A program made the translations under genes and the position numbers. 64,000 nucleotides of DNA, taken from assembly GCF_001936475.1 (NCBI RefSeq), contig NZ_MSPQ01000003.1, forward strand, positions 186,001-250,000. The letters are read 5' to 3'. Of the stretch, positions 1-9,749 are shown piece by piece. The stretch comes from Algoriphagus marinus. Lineage in GTDB: Bacteria; Bacteroidota; Bacteroidia; Cytophagales; Cyclobacteriaceae. Each line of letters starts with the position of its first letter. The stretch's first letter is position 1. A model generated the notes under the pieces. That model had not been told where the DNA came from. It saw nothing but the letters and a program-made list of their open reading frames with translations, and did not search any database.

Positions 1-541
1 TCTTATTTCCTCTATAGTTTCCGTCAGAAGTCAATACAGCTTTGGCACCGCAATCGACGATTCGATCCGCCAAAGCGTTACTTGAAAATCCTGCAAAAAC
101 CACCGAATGTATCGCTCCGATTCTTGCACAGGCAAGCATCGCAATCGCAGCCTCCGGTACCATAGGCATGTAGATGATGACTTTGTCTCCTTTGCCAATT
201 CCTTTTGATTTGAGTGCATTGGCAAATCGATTCACTTCATGAAAAAGCTCTCGGTAAGTCAATGTCCTTCCAACTTCATTGGGATCATTCGCCTCCCAGA
301 TGATCGCGGGTCGGTCTCCGATGGTGTAGAGATGTCGCTCAAAAATATTTTCAGTGATGTTCAGCTTCCCATCTACAAACCATTTTACATCGGGGTCTTT
401 GAAATTCCACTTGAGGACATTTTTCCAACGCTTTCTCCAGTGAAAAGAATCTGCGATCCTTGCCCAAAATTCTTCAGGCTGTGTCACACTTTTTTGGTAT
501 TCGTAGAGGTATCCGCTTAGGGTATGAATTCGATCGCTCAT
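1..541 (-). CDS. acs: Acetyl-CoA synthetase, N-terminal part (cut by window edge)
   Basis: AMP-forming acetate-CoA ligase that activates acetate to acetyl-CoA in the cytoplasm. About 180 residues are visible. They read from an ATG at 541 through the family N-terminus (SDRIHTLSGYLYEY), a motif WFVDGKLNITEN and the block YMPMVPEAAIAMLACARIGA followed by HSVVFAGFS, which is typical of Acs. The catalytic ATP loops lie beyond base 1, so the gene is partial only because of the window edge. It follows the sodium:solute symporter at 579-2264 on the same strand with a 37-nt gap, which fits an acetate uptake and activation operon. Identification rests on sequence recognition. Confidence 0.93.
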   Translation of the reverse strand, partial: MSDRIHTLSGYLYEYQKSVTQPEEFWARIADSFHWRKRWKNVLKWNFKDPDVKWFVDGKLNITENIFERHLYTIGDRPAIIWEANDPNEVGRTLTYRELFHEVNRFANALKSKGIGKGDKVIIYMPMVPEAAIAMLACARIGAIHSVVFAGFSSNALADRIVDCGAKAVLTSDGNYRGNK

Positions 542-578
542 GATGGGATTGGGTTTTTGTTACTAAAATTTAATTTTT

Positions 579-2264
579 TTAATGCTCCAAAGCAGTTCCT
601 GCTCCTCTAGGGATTCGTATTTCCTGAATCATATCCTGCACCACCTGTGGTGGTGCAGGTGTAAATTTGGAGACTATGATGCAAATAAAGAAGTTAAGAA
701 ACATCCCGATCGAGCCGATTCCTTCTGGAGAAATTCCAAACCACCAATATTCTTTTGTATTCAGTTCAGGACTAATGAATTTAAAGAAAATGATGTAGCT
801 CAGCGTAAAGATTAAGCCAGTAATCATTCCGGCTATTGCTCCTTCTTTGTTGATTCGACTGGAGAAAATGCCCATGATAATTACGGGGAAAAAGGAAGCT
901 GCTGCCAAACCAAAGGCAAAGGCAACCACTTCTGCGACAAATCCTGGAGGATTGATGCCAAAATATCCAGCAACTACTACCGCACCAGCGGCTGCCAGTC
1001 TAGCGATTCGAAGCTCTTTTTTCTCCGACATGCTTGGATTGAAGGTTCGAAATAAATCTCTGGATACCGAAGTTGAAATCACCAACAACAATCCTGCGGC
1101 TGTAGATAGTGCAGCGGCCATCGCACCTGCGGCAACTAGGCCGACCACCCAATTGGGAAGCTTGGCGATTTCAGGTGAAGCTAGGACCATAATATCTTTA
1201 TCGATCGTTAATTCATTGGCTCCTTTGTCGGCGAGGTATTGAACCATCCCATCACCATTTTTATCATCAACGGTGATCAAGTTTGTTTTTTGCCAATTCG
1301 AAACCCAAATGGGTAAGTTGTCGACCTTTTTCTCACTGACGGATTCGATGGTATTGTAAATTCCGAAAGCGGCTACCGCAGGAGCAGTGGTGTACAGAAT
1401 CGAAATAAAAGCCAAAGCATAGCCGGCGGAAAGCCGTGCATCCTTTACTCTTGGGACGGTAAAAAACCGGACAATTACATGTGGCAAACCAGCTGTACCT
1501 ACCATCAGGGCTAGTGTAATCATAAAGATATCTGCCATTTCTTTCCGCCCTGAGGTATAGGCAGCAAAGCCTAATTCAGTCAATACCCCATCCAACTTGT
1601 CCAGTAAATAAGAGCCATCTGAGACCGTACTTCCCATGCCCATTTGCGGAATAGGATTCCCAGTCAACTGCATGGATACAAAGATTGCCGGAACCATAAA
1701 GGCAAAGATGAGCACGCAATATTGGGCGACTTGGGTATAAGTGATGCCTTTCATTCCTCCCAAAACTGCATAGAAAAAGACAATACACATACCGAAAACT
1801 ACGCCCCATTCAATCGGGATTTCCAGATAGCGGGAGAAAACAATTCCTACTCCGCGCATCTGTCCGGCAACATAAGTAAAGGAAATAAACAGCGCACAGA
1901 TGACCGCCACGACTCGAGCTTTGTTGGAATAGTAACGGTCTCCGACGAAGTCAGGGACCGTGAATTTCCCGAATTTACGAAGGTATGGAGCTAACAAGAG
2001 CGCAAGAAGAACATATCCTCCTGTCCAGCCCATTAAATAAACAGAGCCGTCATAACCTGAAAAGGAAATAATTCCAGCCATGGAAATAAATGACGCTGCA
2101 GACATCCAATCTGCTGCGGTAGCCATTCCGTTTGCGAGCGGTGAAACTCCACCTCCTGCGGTATAGAATTCTTTGGTAGAACCTGCTCGGGTATAAATCG
2201 CAATGCCGATATAAAGTGCAAAAGATAAGCCTACGAGAATGTAAGTCCAGGTTAAAATTTCCAT
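579..2264 (-). CDS. actP: Sodium:solute symporter, VC_2705/ActP-like (probable acetate uptake)
   Basis: Inner-membrane member of the sodium:solute symporter superfamily, 561 residues with about 13 hydrophobic segments. The N-terminus carries the segment GMATAADWMSAASFISMAGI (about residues 46-65), characteristic of the ActP/VC_2705 subfamily. A later segment, STSVSRDLFR, is also typical. The gene lies 21 nt downstream of a DUF4212 gene and directly upstream of acs. In known systems this subfamily pairs with a DUF4212 small subunit, and the acs neighbour points to acetate or a similar short carboxylate. The substrate is inferred from context. Confidence 0.88.
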   Translation of the reverse strand: MEILTWTYILVGLSFALYIGIAIYTRAGSTKEFYTAGGGVSPLANGMATAADWMSAASFISMAGIISFSGYDGSVYLMGWTGGYVLLALLLAPYLRKFGKFTVPDFVGDRYYSNKARVVAVICALFISFTYVAGQMRGVGIVFSRYLEIPIEWGVVFGMCIVFFYAVLGGMKGITYTQVAQYCVLIFAFMVPAIFVSMQLTGNPIPQMGMGSTVSDGSYLLDKLDGVLTELGFAAYTSGRKEMADIFMITLALMVGTAGLPHVIVRFFTVPRVKDARLSAGYALAFISILYTTAPAVAAFGIYNTIESVSEKKVDNLPIWVSNWQKTNLITVDDKNGDGMVQYLADKGANELTIDKDIMVLASPEIAKLPNWVVGLVAAGAMAAALSTAAGLLLVISTSVSRDLFRTFNPSMSEKKELRIARLAAAGAVVVAGYFGINPPGFVAEVVAFAFGLAAASFFPVIIMGIFSSRINKEGAIAGMITGLIFTLSYIIFFKFISPELNTKEYWWFGISPEGIGSIGMFLNFFICIIVSKFTPAPPQVVQDMIQEIRIPRGAGTALEH

Positions 2265-2285
2265 TTGGTAGATTGGGTTTTTAAT

Positions 2286-2543
2286 TTAATCCTCGTTGAC
2301 ATCGAACTCTTTATCCAATTTGTTCATCCGGATGACATAGACAAAAATCAAGATCACAAATGTGAAAATGGATCCTTGCTGCGCAAACCAAAATCCAAGT
2401 TTAAATCCTCCAATGTTGAATTGATTCAAATAATCGACTCCAAGAATCCCGAAGCCAAATGAAACCACAAACCATACTACCAGCAGGTAAAATAGAGTTA
2501 TGAGATTTTTTCTCCAATACTGTTGCATCTTGGGTTTGGGCAT
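2286..2543 (-). CDS. DUF4212 small subunit of the sodium:solute symporter
   Basis: Small integral membrane protein of 85 residues with two hydrophobic helices (about 13-34 and 48-68) and charged tails. Length, position and the GFKLGFWFAQQGSI segment match the DUF4212 family, known as the small partner of VC_2705-type symporters. It is the first gene of a minus-strand unit with the symporter and acs. An internal ATG at codon 6 (MQQYW) could also start it. The 234-bp region upstream (2544-2777) shows no other gene. Confidence 0.88.
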   Translation of the reverse strand: MPKPKMQQYWRKNLITLFYLLVVWFVVSFGFGILGVDYLNQFNIGGFKLGFWFAQQGSIFTFVILIFVYVIRMNKLDKEFDVNED

Positions 2544-2777
2544 AATAATTTAATTTTTGCGAGTTGGAATTTGGAAGATAGCCTAAACAGAGATTCAGAA
2601 AAGAATAGGTTAATCCTTCACGAATTAATCAAAAAATTTTGGTAAGTCCTGAATTTGGCGCAATTAACTTTGGGAGAAATGAGTTATTTCGAATATACTA
2701 TCTCTATAAAATTTTGATCAATTTTTATAATAAAAACCCTTAGTGTCCAAAATCGTCTTCCTTGGATTTTTTAAAAA

Positions 2778-3524
2778 CTAAATGAAATATTCAGATGCGA
2801 TTGCTAATCCAGCTGCTAAAAAGCTAACCAGTAATTTATTCCAATGAAAGGTGTGATGTGGACTACTTTCAAAAAATATGGTAGTGGAAATATGAAGAAA
2901 ACCTCCTACGACCAAACCATAAAGCATCCCGATTCCTTCTTTTTGAAGAATTCCATTCTCGAAAAGGAATGCGCTTGAAAACATACCAAGCGGCGAAGCC
3001 AAGGCAAATAGCGTCAATAAAATCAAGGTCCATTTTCTCGACAGCGAACTGCTCAGGACTGCTGCAAGCGCAAATGCTGCGGGGCCTTTATGCATGATAA
3101 TTCCTATCAAAACTGATTTCCCACTGTGCAAATGACCCATAGAATCTGCATCTACCAAGTTTCCATGTGAAAGTAAAGTGCCTTCTAAAAATGCATGAAT
3201 AAAAAGTCCCAGCATCACCGTGATCACCCCGCTTTTGCTTTCTCCATGGTGATGGTGGATATGCCCATGTTCGATTCCACTGGAAAGAAACTCAAGAATC
3301 TGCTGTAGTAAAAAGCCGATTAGAATAAATAGCCCCATCTTTCCCCCATCGAATCCACTGGAGAAAAGCTCCGGCAAAAGATGTAATACTGTGATGGAGA
3401 ATAAATAAGACCCCGCAAAAACCAGAATCAGTTTGAAATACTTGTCTTTGAATTTTGGCGCGAAAAAAACTAATGATCCTGCGCCAAGTGCTGTGAAGAA
3501 AAGAAGAAGAAAGTTTATTCCCAT
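2778..3524 (-). CDS. ZIP family divalent metal transporter
   Basis: Inner-membrane metal importer of the ZIP family, 248 residues and about eight hydrophobic helices. The variable loop between helices 3 and 4 is histidine-rich (EHGHIHHHHGE, about residues 85-95), a metal-binding feature. The conserved helix pair carries H110/E114 (HAFLEG) and H145 with a following Pro (MHKGPAA), matching the ZIP metal site. It stands alone on the minus strand between the symporter unit and apbE. The metal (zinc or iron) cannot be told from sequence. Confidence 0.9.
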   Translation of the reverse strand: MGINFLLLFFTALGAGSLVFFAPKFKDKYFKLILVFAGSYLFSITVLHLLPELFSSGFDGGKMGLFILIGFLLQQILEFLSSGIEHGHIHHHHGESKSGVITVMLGLFIHAFLEGTLLSHGNLVDADSMGHLHSGKSVLIGIIMHKGPAAFALAAVLSSSLSRKWTLILLTLFALASPLGMFSSAFLFENGILQKEGIGMLYGLVVGGFLHISTTIFFESSPHHTFHWNKLLVSFLAAGLAIASEYFI

Positions 3525-3615
3525 GTCTAAGAAGGCTTTCTGCTGTCTTTCAGAAAAGCTTGGAGGTATAACTCAGACAAAGGTAATAAAATTCAATAAT
3601 GTTGCATTTATATTC

Positions 3616-4680
3616 CTACTCCTGAATAAAAGATAAGAATGGCTTAAGGGTTTCGCTTGCAAACGTAGCATAGCCTCCTTTGCCATCTCCGTAAATCAAA
3701 AAGACTTCAATTTCATTCAAAGTAGAATCCAATTGGATCGCACGATCCAATCCCATCACCATCATAGCAGTCGCATAAGCATCTGCAGTCATGCAGTCTT
3801 TAGCCAGAACAGTAGCACTGAGCAAGCTGTGATTGACAGGATAGCCTGTTGCAGGATTGATGGTATGAGAGATTTTGACGGAGTCTCTGACATAGTAATT
3901 GCGATAATTTCCAGAAGTGGCCATTCCCCGGTTTTCAAGGGCGATAATGCTATAGAGATCAGAAGCACTTGCTGATTCATCTGGTCGATTAATCCCGACT
4001 TTCCAAAGCTCTCCTTTTTCATTCACTCCCTTTGCGACTAGCTCTCCGCCGATTTCAACCAAATAATTTTCTATACCTTTTTTATTAAGAAAATCTGCGA
4101 TGACATCCACGCCTTGTCCTTTGGCGATAGCCGAAAAGTCCAGATACATGCCTGGCTTGGTCTTTCGCACTAGTTTTTCATCAAACTGGATTTTATCAAA
4201 ACCTACTGCATCCAGTAGTAAACTGATGTCCGTGCTGTCCTTTAGTTCAGGACCTCCAGGGCCAAAACCCCAAACATTCACCAAAGGACCAATAGTCGGA
4301 TCAAAAGCTCCATTCGTGTTTTCAAAAACTGTTTTGGATGCTTGAAGTACCTGAGGTAAATAGGGTAATTTGAAAAGTAAGCTATCTGCTCTGTTGAATT
4401 GGGAAATCTCGGAATCCGGAATGTAAGTGGAAAGACTATTATTGAAAACCACCAAAAGTGAATCAACGGAGGATTGTAGGTTTTTGCCCGATTCTGTAAG
4501 GTAAGTCAGGGAATAAGTCGTGCCCATGGTTTGACCTGAAAAAGTCACTTTTCCCGGACTGGAAACTTCCAGGATCTCTGTTTCTTGAGAGCTTGTCTTA
4601 GACCTCCAGAAATAAACACTTACTACCAGAACAAGAAGTACAAGAGAGTAAATTGTATTTTTCTGCGCGTTGGAAGCCAT
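3616..4680 (-). CDS. apbE: FAD:protein FMN transferase (ApbE)
   Basis: Transfers FMN from FAD to threonine residues of flavoproteins such as Nqr or Rnf subunits, on the periplasmic side. It has 354 residues with an N-terminal hydrophobic anchor (about 10-25). Family motifs follow in order: GQTMGTTYS (49-57), SAIAKGQGVD, VEIGGELVAKG, TSGNYRNYY, HTINPATGYPV and DCMTADAYATA, the last carrying the metal-binding Asp region. It is divergent from ruvB. No Nqr/Rnf genes are in the window, so the target is elsewhere. Confidence 0.94.
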   Translation of the reverse strand: MASNAQKNTIYSLVLLVLVVSVYFWRSKTSSQETEILEVSSPGKVTFSGQTMGTTYSLTYLTESGKNLQSSVDSLLVVFNNSLSTYIPDSEISQFNRADSLLFKLPYLPQVLQASKTVFENTNGAFDPTIGPLVNVWGFGPGGPELKDSTDISLLLDAVGFDKIQFDEKLVRKTKPGMYLDFSAIAKGQGVDVIADFLNKKGIENYLVEIGGELVAKGVNEKGELWKVGINRPDESASASDLYSIIALENRGMATSGNYRNYYVRDSVKISHTINPATGYPVNHSLLSATVLAKDCMTADAYATAMMVMGLDRAIQLDSTLNEIEVFLIYGDGKGGYATFASETLKPFLSFIQE

Positions 4681-4775
4681 AGGAGATCGGATTTGCTGCG
4701 AATTTAAGCCTTATTTTTTGCTTTGGTAAAAAAGTAGTGGGATGAAATTCATTCCCTAGGGCAAGTCTAATTTTC

Positions 4776-4783
4776 TATATTTG
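4776..4783 (+). promoter_or_regulatory. ruvB: Bacteroidota -7 element TATATTTG before ruvB
   Basis: Exact match to the TAnnTTTG consensus, with only 6 nt between it and the ruvB ATG at 4790. A transcript from this box would be leaderless or nearly so. No clear -33 TTG was found. Confidence 0.5.
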
Positions 4784-4789
4784 TTCATC

Positions 4790-5824
4790 ATGAGAGAAGA
4801 TTACCTAAGCGGAGACGAAGAAAGCCTCAGTCCAAAAGATCGGGATTTTGAAAAGGCATTGAGACCCCTGAGTTTTGAGGATTTTACAGGTCAGTTTAAG
4901 ATTGTAGCAAATCTGCGCGTATTTGTGCTGGCAGCCAAAAACCGAAATGAGCCTTTGGATCACGTCTTGCTTCATGGTCCTCCAGGCTTAGGAAAAACGA
5001 CACTGAGCCATATTATTGCCAACGAACTGGGTTCTGGCTTGAAAATTACCTCAGGTCCAGTATTGGATAAGCCATCCGATCTTGCAGGCTTGCTGACTAA
5101 TTTGGAAGAAGGTGACGTACTTTTTATAGATGAGATTCACCGGCTGAATCCCATCGTGGAGGAATACCTCTACTCGGCCATGGAGGATTTCCGAATCGAT
5201 ATTATGCTGGACTCCGGTCCAAATGCCCGCTCGGTTCAGATTTCCTTGAGTCCTTTCACCCTTATCGGAGCTACTACCAGATCAGGATTATTGACTTCGC
5301 CGCTCCGTGCTCGATTTGGGATCAATTCCAGATTGGAATATTATGATGCCAAATTGCTCACCGATATCGTCATCCGCTCCGCAGGAATTCTTCAGACTCC
5401 AATCGATGAAATAGCGGCCTTTGAAATCGCCCGCCGTAGTCGAGGTACACCAAGAATTGCGAATATGCTTTTACGGAGAACCCGTGATTTTGCGGAAGTG
5501 AAAGGTAATGGAACTATCACCTTGGATATAGCACAATTTGCACTGAATGCACTCGACGTGGATGTGAACGGATTGGATGAAATGGATAATCGAATCTTGC
5601 TCACGATCATCGAAAAATTCAAAGGCGGACCGGTTGGCTTGAGTACCATTGCTACAGCTTGTGGTGAGGAAGCAGAGACAATTGAGGAAGTATATGAGCC
5701 ATTCCTCATCCAGGAAGGCTATCTCAAGCGCACCGCCCGAGGGCGAATGGCTACAGAGCAAGCTTACAAGCACCTGAAAATCAAACCGAACTTGGGATTG
5801 GGTGGATTGTTTGAGGGAGTGTAG
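4790..5824 (+). CDS. ruvB: Holliday junction branch migration DNA helicase RuvB
   Basis: Hexameric AAA+ motor that drives branch migration of Holliday junctions with RuvA. It has 344 residues, the usual length. Walker A GPPGLGKT is at about 63-70, Walker B DEIH at about 114-117, sensor 1 in GATTRSG, and the arginine finger region in SPLRARFG. The C-terminal winged helix contains [10 protein letters not shown] chose the ATG at 4790 rather than the in-frame TTG at 4781, because the TTG falls inside the likely -7 promoter box. A strong terminator follows at 5844-5879. Confidence 0.96.
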   Translation: MREDYLSGDEESLSPKDRDFEKALRPLSFEDFTGQFKIVANLRVFVLAAKNRNEPLDHVLLHGPPGLGKTTLSHIIANELGSGLKITSGPVLDKPSDLAGLLTNLEEGDVLFIDEIHRLNPIVEEYLYSAMEDFRIDIMLDSGPNARSVQISLSPFTLIGATTRSGLLTSPLRARFGINSRLEYYDAKLLTDIVIRSAGILQTPIDEIAAFEIARRSRGTPRIANMLLRRTRDFAEVKGNGTITLDIAQFALNALDVDVNGLDEMDNRILLTIIEKFKGGPVGLSTIATACGEEAETIEEVYEPFLIQEGYLKRTARGRMATEQAYKHLKIKPNLGLGGLFEGV

Positions 5825-5843
5825 AAGTCAACTTTAGATATTG

Positions 5844-5879
5844 AAAAAGCCAGTCTGGAGTAATCTGGACTGGCTTTTT
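5844..5879. terminator. Bidirectional terminator between ruvB and the alcohol dehydrogenase
   Basis: A perfect 12-bp stem (AAAAAGCCAGTC at 5844-5855 pairs with GACTGGCTTTTT at 5868-5879). It carries A- and T-tracts on its two sides and lies between two convergent genes. Confidence 0.9.
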
Positions 5880-5896
5880 AAGTATTTTACAAAGGC

Positions 5897-6946
5897 TTAC
5901 TTTTTCAGCGAAGCCATATCAATCACAAATCTATACCTCACGTCACCTGCAATCGTGCGCTCGTATGCTTCATTGATTTCGTCCATGGCGATCACTTCCA
6001 CGTCAGAGACGATGTTATGCTCAGCGCAGAAATCCAACATTTCCTGAGTTTCTTTAATCCCACCAATAAGTGACCCTGCCAAGCTTTTTCTTCCAAAAAT
6101 TAAGGAAGTCGCATGAATCTGCTCTGGTGTTGGAGGGACGCCCACCAAGACCATCACCCCATTAGTCTTCAATAAATTCAGATAAGTAGCATAATCATGC
6201 GATGCAGATACCGTATCAATGATCAGATTATAAGAACCTTTCAGCCGTTTCATGTTTTCCGGATCAGTAGTCAGCTCAAAATGATGTGCGCCTAGTGAAT
6301 CTGCATCTTTTGCTTTCTCTGGAGAGCGGCTCAGCATGGTGACTTCCGCACCCATCGCAGCAGCGAGTTTCACGGCCATATGCCCCAAACCTCCCAAACC
6401 TACTACAGCTACTTTGTCTCCTTTTTTTACATTCCAGTGTCTGAGTGGAGAATAGGTTGTAATCCCTGCACAAAGTAAAGGAGCTACTCCTTCTATTGGA
6501 AGTTTATCTGATACGGAGAGTACAAACTTTTCAGTGACTACGATATGAGTGGAATAGCCGCCATAGGTAATGGTTTTCTTATCCTGAAGGTATGAGCTAT
6601 AAGTGCCAGACATTCCATTTTCACAGAATTGCTCCAAGTCCTCGGCGCAGCTGCCACAGGTTCCGCAGGAATCTACCATACAGCCTACACCCACGGTGTC
6701 GCCCACTTTATGCTTGCTTACCTCAGCGCCTACTGAAATTACTTTTCCTACAATCTCATGACCTGGTACGATCGGGAAAATGGTTCCTCCCCATTCGTTT
6801 CTCGCCATGTGAATATCTGAATGGCAAACGCCACAATATAAGATTTCGATTTCCACATCCTTTGGTCCAGGGGTTCTTCGGATCAATTCAAACGGGCCAA
6901 GTGGCTGATCTGCATGTTTTGCAGCATATGATTTTACGGTGCTCAT
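5897..6946 (-). CDS. Zinc-dependent NAD(P) alcohol/aldehyde dehydrogenase (CAD/YahK type)
   Basis: Medium-chain dehydrogenase of 349 residues that interconverts alcohols and aldehydes. Catalytic zinc ligands are visible at Cys41 (CGVCHSD) and His63-Glu64 (PGHE). Structural zinc cysteines are in DSCGTCGSCAEDLEQFC. The Rossmann motif is VVGLGGLGHMAVKLA. The pattern is that of the cinnamyl-alcohol/YahK branch, usually NADPH-dependent with broad aldehyde substrates. It stands alone, convergent with ruvB. The physiological substrate is unknown. Confidence 0.9.
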   Translation of the reverse strand: MSTVKSYAAKHADQPLGPFELIRRTPGPKDVEIEILYCGVCHSDIHMARNEWGGTIFPIVPGHEIVGKVISVGAEVSKHKVGDTVGVGCMVDSCGTCGSCAEDLEQFCENGMSGTYSSYLQDKKTITYGGYSTHIVVTEKFVLSVSDKLPIEGVAPLLCAGITTYSPLRHWNVKKGDKVAVVGLGGLGHMAVKLAAAMGAEVTMLSRSPEKAKDADSLGAHHFELTTDPENMKRLKGSYNLIIDTVSASHDYATYLNLLKTNGVMVLVGVPPTPEQIHATSLIFGRKSLAGSLIGGIKETQEMLDFCAEHNIVSDVEVIAMDEINEAYERTIAGDVRYRFVIDMASLKK

Positions 6947-6997
6947 AAAAATTATTTTTGGTAAAAATTAATCTTGAATATACAAAATATTTGGCCT

Positions 6998-7720
6998 CTA
7001 GGGCTTTGAAATAACCTCCTTTGCCGCCTCTTGATCTACATACCAAATCAAATCTGCGGTTGCTGGATTAACTAAACTGGCTGGGTAGGTTCGAAAATCC
7101 CCTTCCTGCTTTACGATTTCACGGAGCTTCTCTGCTTTGCTTGCACCTGTTACTAAGAGTGCCACTCTTTTCGCATTGTTAATTATCTTTCCGGTGATCG
7201 TGACTCGTTTTTGTCCTGAATCAGGATGAGTTGCGACTACACAATTATGTACTGAATCCCAAAGTTGAATCGAATCAGGAAAAATGGAGGCGGTGTGCCC
7301 ATCATCGCCCATGCCAAGCATGACCAAATCGAATTGAGGGATTTCATTTTCCTTTGGCAGCTCTTGATCCAAAACTTTCCCGTAACGAATAGCTTCTTCA
7401 GAAGGATTGTTTTCTCCCAAAACCCGAAAAATATTTGTTGCAGGAATCTCGATTTTTGAAATCAGATGATCCACCGTCATTTTATAATTACTCTCCGGGT
7501 CTGAGGGAGGCACGCAGCGCTCATCGCCCCAATAGAAACGGACTTTTGACCAATCAATTTCCAGAGCCAAGTGTTTAGCCAAGTAGTCAAAAACCACCTT
7601 TGGAGTACTGCCTCCGGAAAGGGCGACATGGATTTTGTCCTTTGACTCAGTCAATTCTTGAAACTGATGGGCAAATTCTGCTGCCAAACTTTCTTTGGAA
7701 TTGGAGATAATGAGTTGCAT
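6998..7720 (-). CDS. pgl: 6-phosphogluconolactonase
   Basis: Hydrolyses 6-phosphogluconolactone to 6-phosphogluconate, the second step of the oxidative pentose phosphate pathway. It has 240 residues, DevB/SOL type. Visible motifs are VALSGGSTPKVVFDYLA, YWGDERCVPPSDPESNY and LGMGDDGHTASIFP. It lies 188 bp downstream of zwf on the same strand, while gnd is divergent, so all three pathway steps cluster here. Confidence 0.95.
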   Translation of the reverse strand: MQLIISNSKESLAAEFAHQFQELTESKDKIHVALSGGSTPKVVFDYLAKHLALEIDWSKVRFYWGDERCVPPSDPESNYKMTVDHLISKIEIPATNIFRVLGENNPSEEAIRYGKVLDQELPKENEIPQFDLVMLGMGDDGHTASIFPDSIQLWDSVHNCVVATHPDSGQKRVTITGKIINNAKRVALLVTGASKAEKLREIVKQEGDFRTYPASLVNPATADLIWYVDQEAAKEVISKP

Positions 7721-7908
7721 AAATAGATCTTTTTATATTAATACACCAGTAGGGAATTCCTTTTGATTATTGGGCTGGAAGACGGATGACCCTAGACCGA
7801 AGTTTCCCAAAACTGGACCTCAATCGGACTTTCATGCTGTCAAACCTTGATACTGGTAATAAAGTGGCGAATCATATTTTTTAACTAAAATTCGATTTTA
7901 GGAGGGTC

Positions 7909-9441
7909 CTAGCAAAGCACACAGAAGCCGGATTCGTCGGTCAATAGATCTCCCGGATTTCTCCAGCCATAACTATCTTCGATCAGTTCATCTGAATTTC
8001 TTGGTCCCCAAGTTCCGACGGAATAACCATAAGTATTCACAATCGAACTTTCAGACCAGCATTTAAGAATCGGATCAACAAACTTCCAAGCTGCTTCTAC
8101 CTCATCTGCTCGGGCATAAAGCGTTGTGTCCCCTTGCATCGCGTCGAGCAAAAGGCGCTCGTAAGCATCCATGACTTTGGCAGAATCCAGATCAGAATAA
8201 TAGAAATCCATATTTGCCTGTTCGACATGGAATCCAAGGCCTGGAACTTTTACCCCAAACTTGATCAAAATCCCTTCATCGGGTTGAATGCGAATAATCA
8301 GCTTGTTGTCTTTGCGGTAAATATCCTGACTTTTGAAAACTTCATGATGAGGGGTCTTAAAGTGAATGATCACTTCAGTAACCTTGGTAGGCATTGCTTT
8401 GCCGGTACGCACATAAAATGGGACATCCTTCCATCGCCAGTTATCCACAAAAAATTTGACAGCGGCAAAGGTTTCAGTAGTGGAATCGGGATCAACTCCA
8501 TCTTCTTCCCGGTAGCCTTTCATAGTTTTACCATCAATAGTCGAGGCAACGTATTGGCCACGTAAAGTATTTTCAATGATGGTTTTCTCATCTTTCATGA
8601 TTCGAAGTGATTTCAGTGCTTTGACTTTTTCATTTCGAATTTCCTCTGCGTCTGAATTAATCGGTGGTTCCATCACGATTAAAGAAACTATCTGAAGCAG
8701 GTGACTTTGAAACATGTCCCGAAGTGCTCCCGACTTATCGTAATATCCGCCACGTTTTTCCACGCCTACTGTCTCCGCATTGGTGATCTCTACATGGTGG
8801 ATGTAGCGTCGATTCCAAAGCGGTTCGAAAATGGAATTGGAAAAGCGCGTGACCAGTAAATTCTGAACTGTTTCTTTTCCTAAATAATGATCAATTCGAT
8901 AGACTTGAGACTCTTGAAAATACTTGTGAATACCCTCATTGAGTGCTTTCGCAGATGCAAGATCATAGCCAAATGGCTTTTCTACAATAATCCGTTTCCA
9001 GCCATGGTCTTCTTTGGTCAGTCCTTCTTCCCAGAGATTTTTCGCAATTGTCTCATATAGACTTGGTGGGGTAGAAAGGTAGAATATATAGTTTCCCGCT
9101 GTGCCATGCTCTTCATTCAGAGCAGTGATTTTATTGGCAAGTTGGGAGTAACTGACATCATATTTTTCGCCTAGATCTTCGTAGAAAATTTTATCAGAAA
9201 AGGTTTTAATGAAGCTGGCTTCTTCTTTGGTTAGCTTCTTTTTCAAAAACTCACTTTCTTCAACCACTTTTTTCCTGAAGTCTTCATTACTCATTGGACT
9301 TCGGCTAGCACCCAAAACCACAAAGTTTTCAGGGAGATGCTTTCCTTTATAGAGGTTAAAAAGTGCAGGGACCAGTTTTCGGGCAGTCAAATCACCTGAA
9401 GCTCCAAAGATGATCAGCATCTGGTTTTGAGTTTTTTTCAT
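7909..9441 (-). CDS. zwf: Glucose-6-phosphate 1-dehydrogenase
   Basis: Oxidises glucose-6-phosphate to 6-phosphogluconolactone with NAD(P). It has 510 residues, normal for the family. It shows the coenzyme motif GASGDLTARKLVPALFNLY near the N-terminus, IVEKPFGYDLASA, and the active-site block RIDHYLGKETVQNLL. The start MKKTQNQMLIIFGASGD puts the Rossmann glycines where expected. It is first in a unit with pgl and divergent from gnd across a 308-bp spacer. Confidence 0.96.
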   Translation of the reverse strand: MKKTQNQMLIIFGASGDLTARKLVPALFNLYKGKHLPENFVVLGASRSPMSNEDFRKKVVEESEFLKKKLTKEEASFIKTFSDKIFYEDLGEKYDVSYSQLANKITALNEEHGTAGNYIFYLSTPPSLYETIAKNLWEEGLTKEDHGWKRIIVEKPFGYDLASAKALNEGIHKYFQESQVYRIDHYLGKETVQNLLVTRFSNSIFEPLWNRRYIHHVEITNAETVGVEKRGGYYDKSGALRDMFQSHLLQIVSLIVMEPPINSDAEEIRNEKVKALKSLRIMKDEKTIIENTLRGQYVASTIDGKTMKGYREEDGVDPDSTTETFAAVKFFVDNWRWKDVPFYVRTGKAMPTKVTEVIIHFKTPHHEVFKSQDIYRKDNKLIIRIQPDEGILIKFGVKVPGLGFHVEQANMDFYYSDLDSAKVMDAYERLLLDAMQGDTTLYARADEVEAAWKFVDPILKCWSESSIVNTYGYSVGTWGPRNSDELIEDSYGWRNPGDLLTDESGFCVLC

Positions 9442-9749
9442 CTGTTTATTATTTGTTTTTCAAAGCGCATTCCAATAATTATGGTTAGGAATCTCGCATG
9501 ATTTATAAATATTCCGATCTGCGTCACTTGTGTTTTACTCAATTTCATAAGAAAATCTATATAGATTCGGAATTTTTGGGTAAGGGGAGGTTGATTTTTG
9601 GCTAATACTTTTTGGAAAAAGCTTTAAAGGTCGTTTTGATAAGTTAATTTTGACCTTGAAGCTGTAAAAATAGAGCTTATTTATTTTATTCTTCCAGCCT
9701 GGTAAAAGGATTGACTCAGAATTTGACGAATTGATAATTGAAAAATACG
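9442..9749. other. Divergent intergenic region between zwf and gnd
   Basis: This 308-bp AT-rich spacer should hold the promoters of zwf and gnd. The only structure I see is a 14-nt inverted repeat CTTTTTGGAAAAAG at 9608-9621. No recognisable TAnnTTTG box and no coding signal were found. Confidence 0.5.

Noticed and set aside
8134..8565. 143-residue open frame antisense to zwf
   Set aside because: It lies wholly inside zwf on the other strand, has no family signal or ribosome binding site, and is a shadow of the biased zwf codons.
9608..9621. CTTTTTGGAAAAAG palindrome as an operator for zwf/gnd
   Set aside because: Low-complexity A/T runs make this likely by chance; there is no second copy or promoter alignment to support it.
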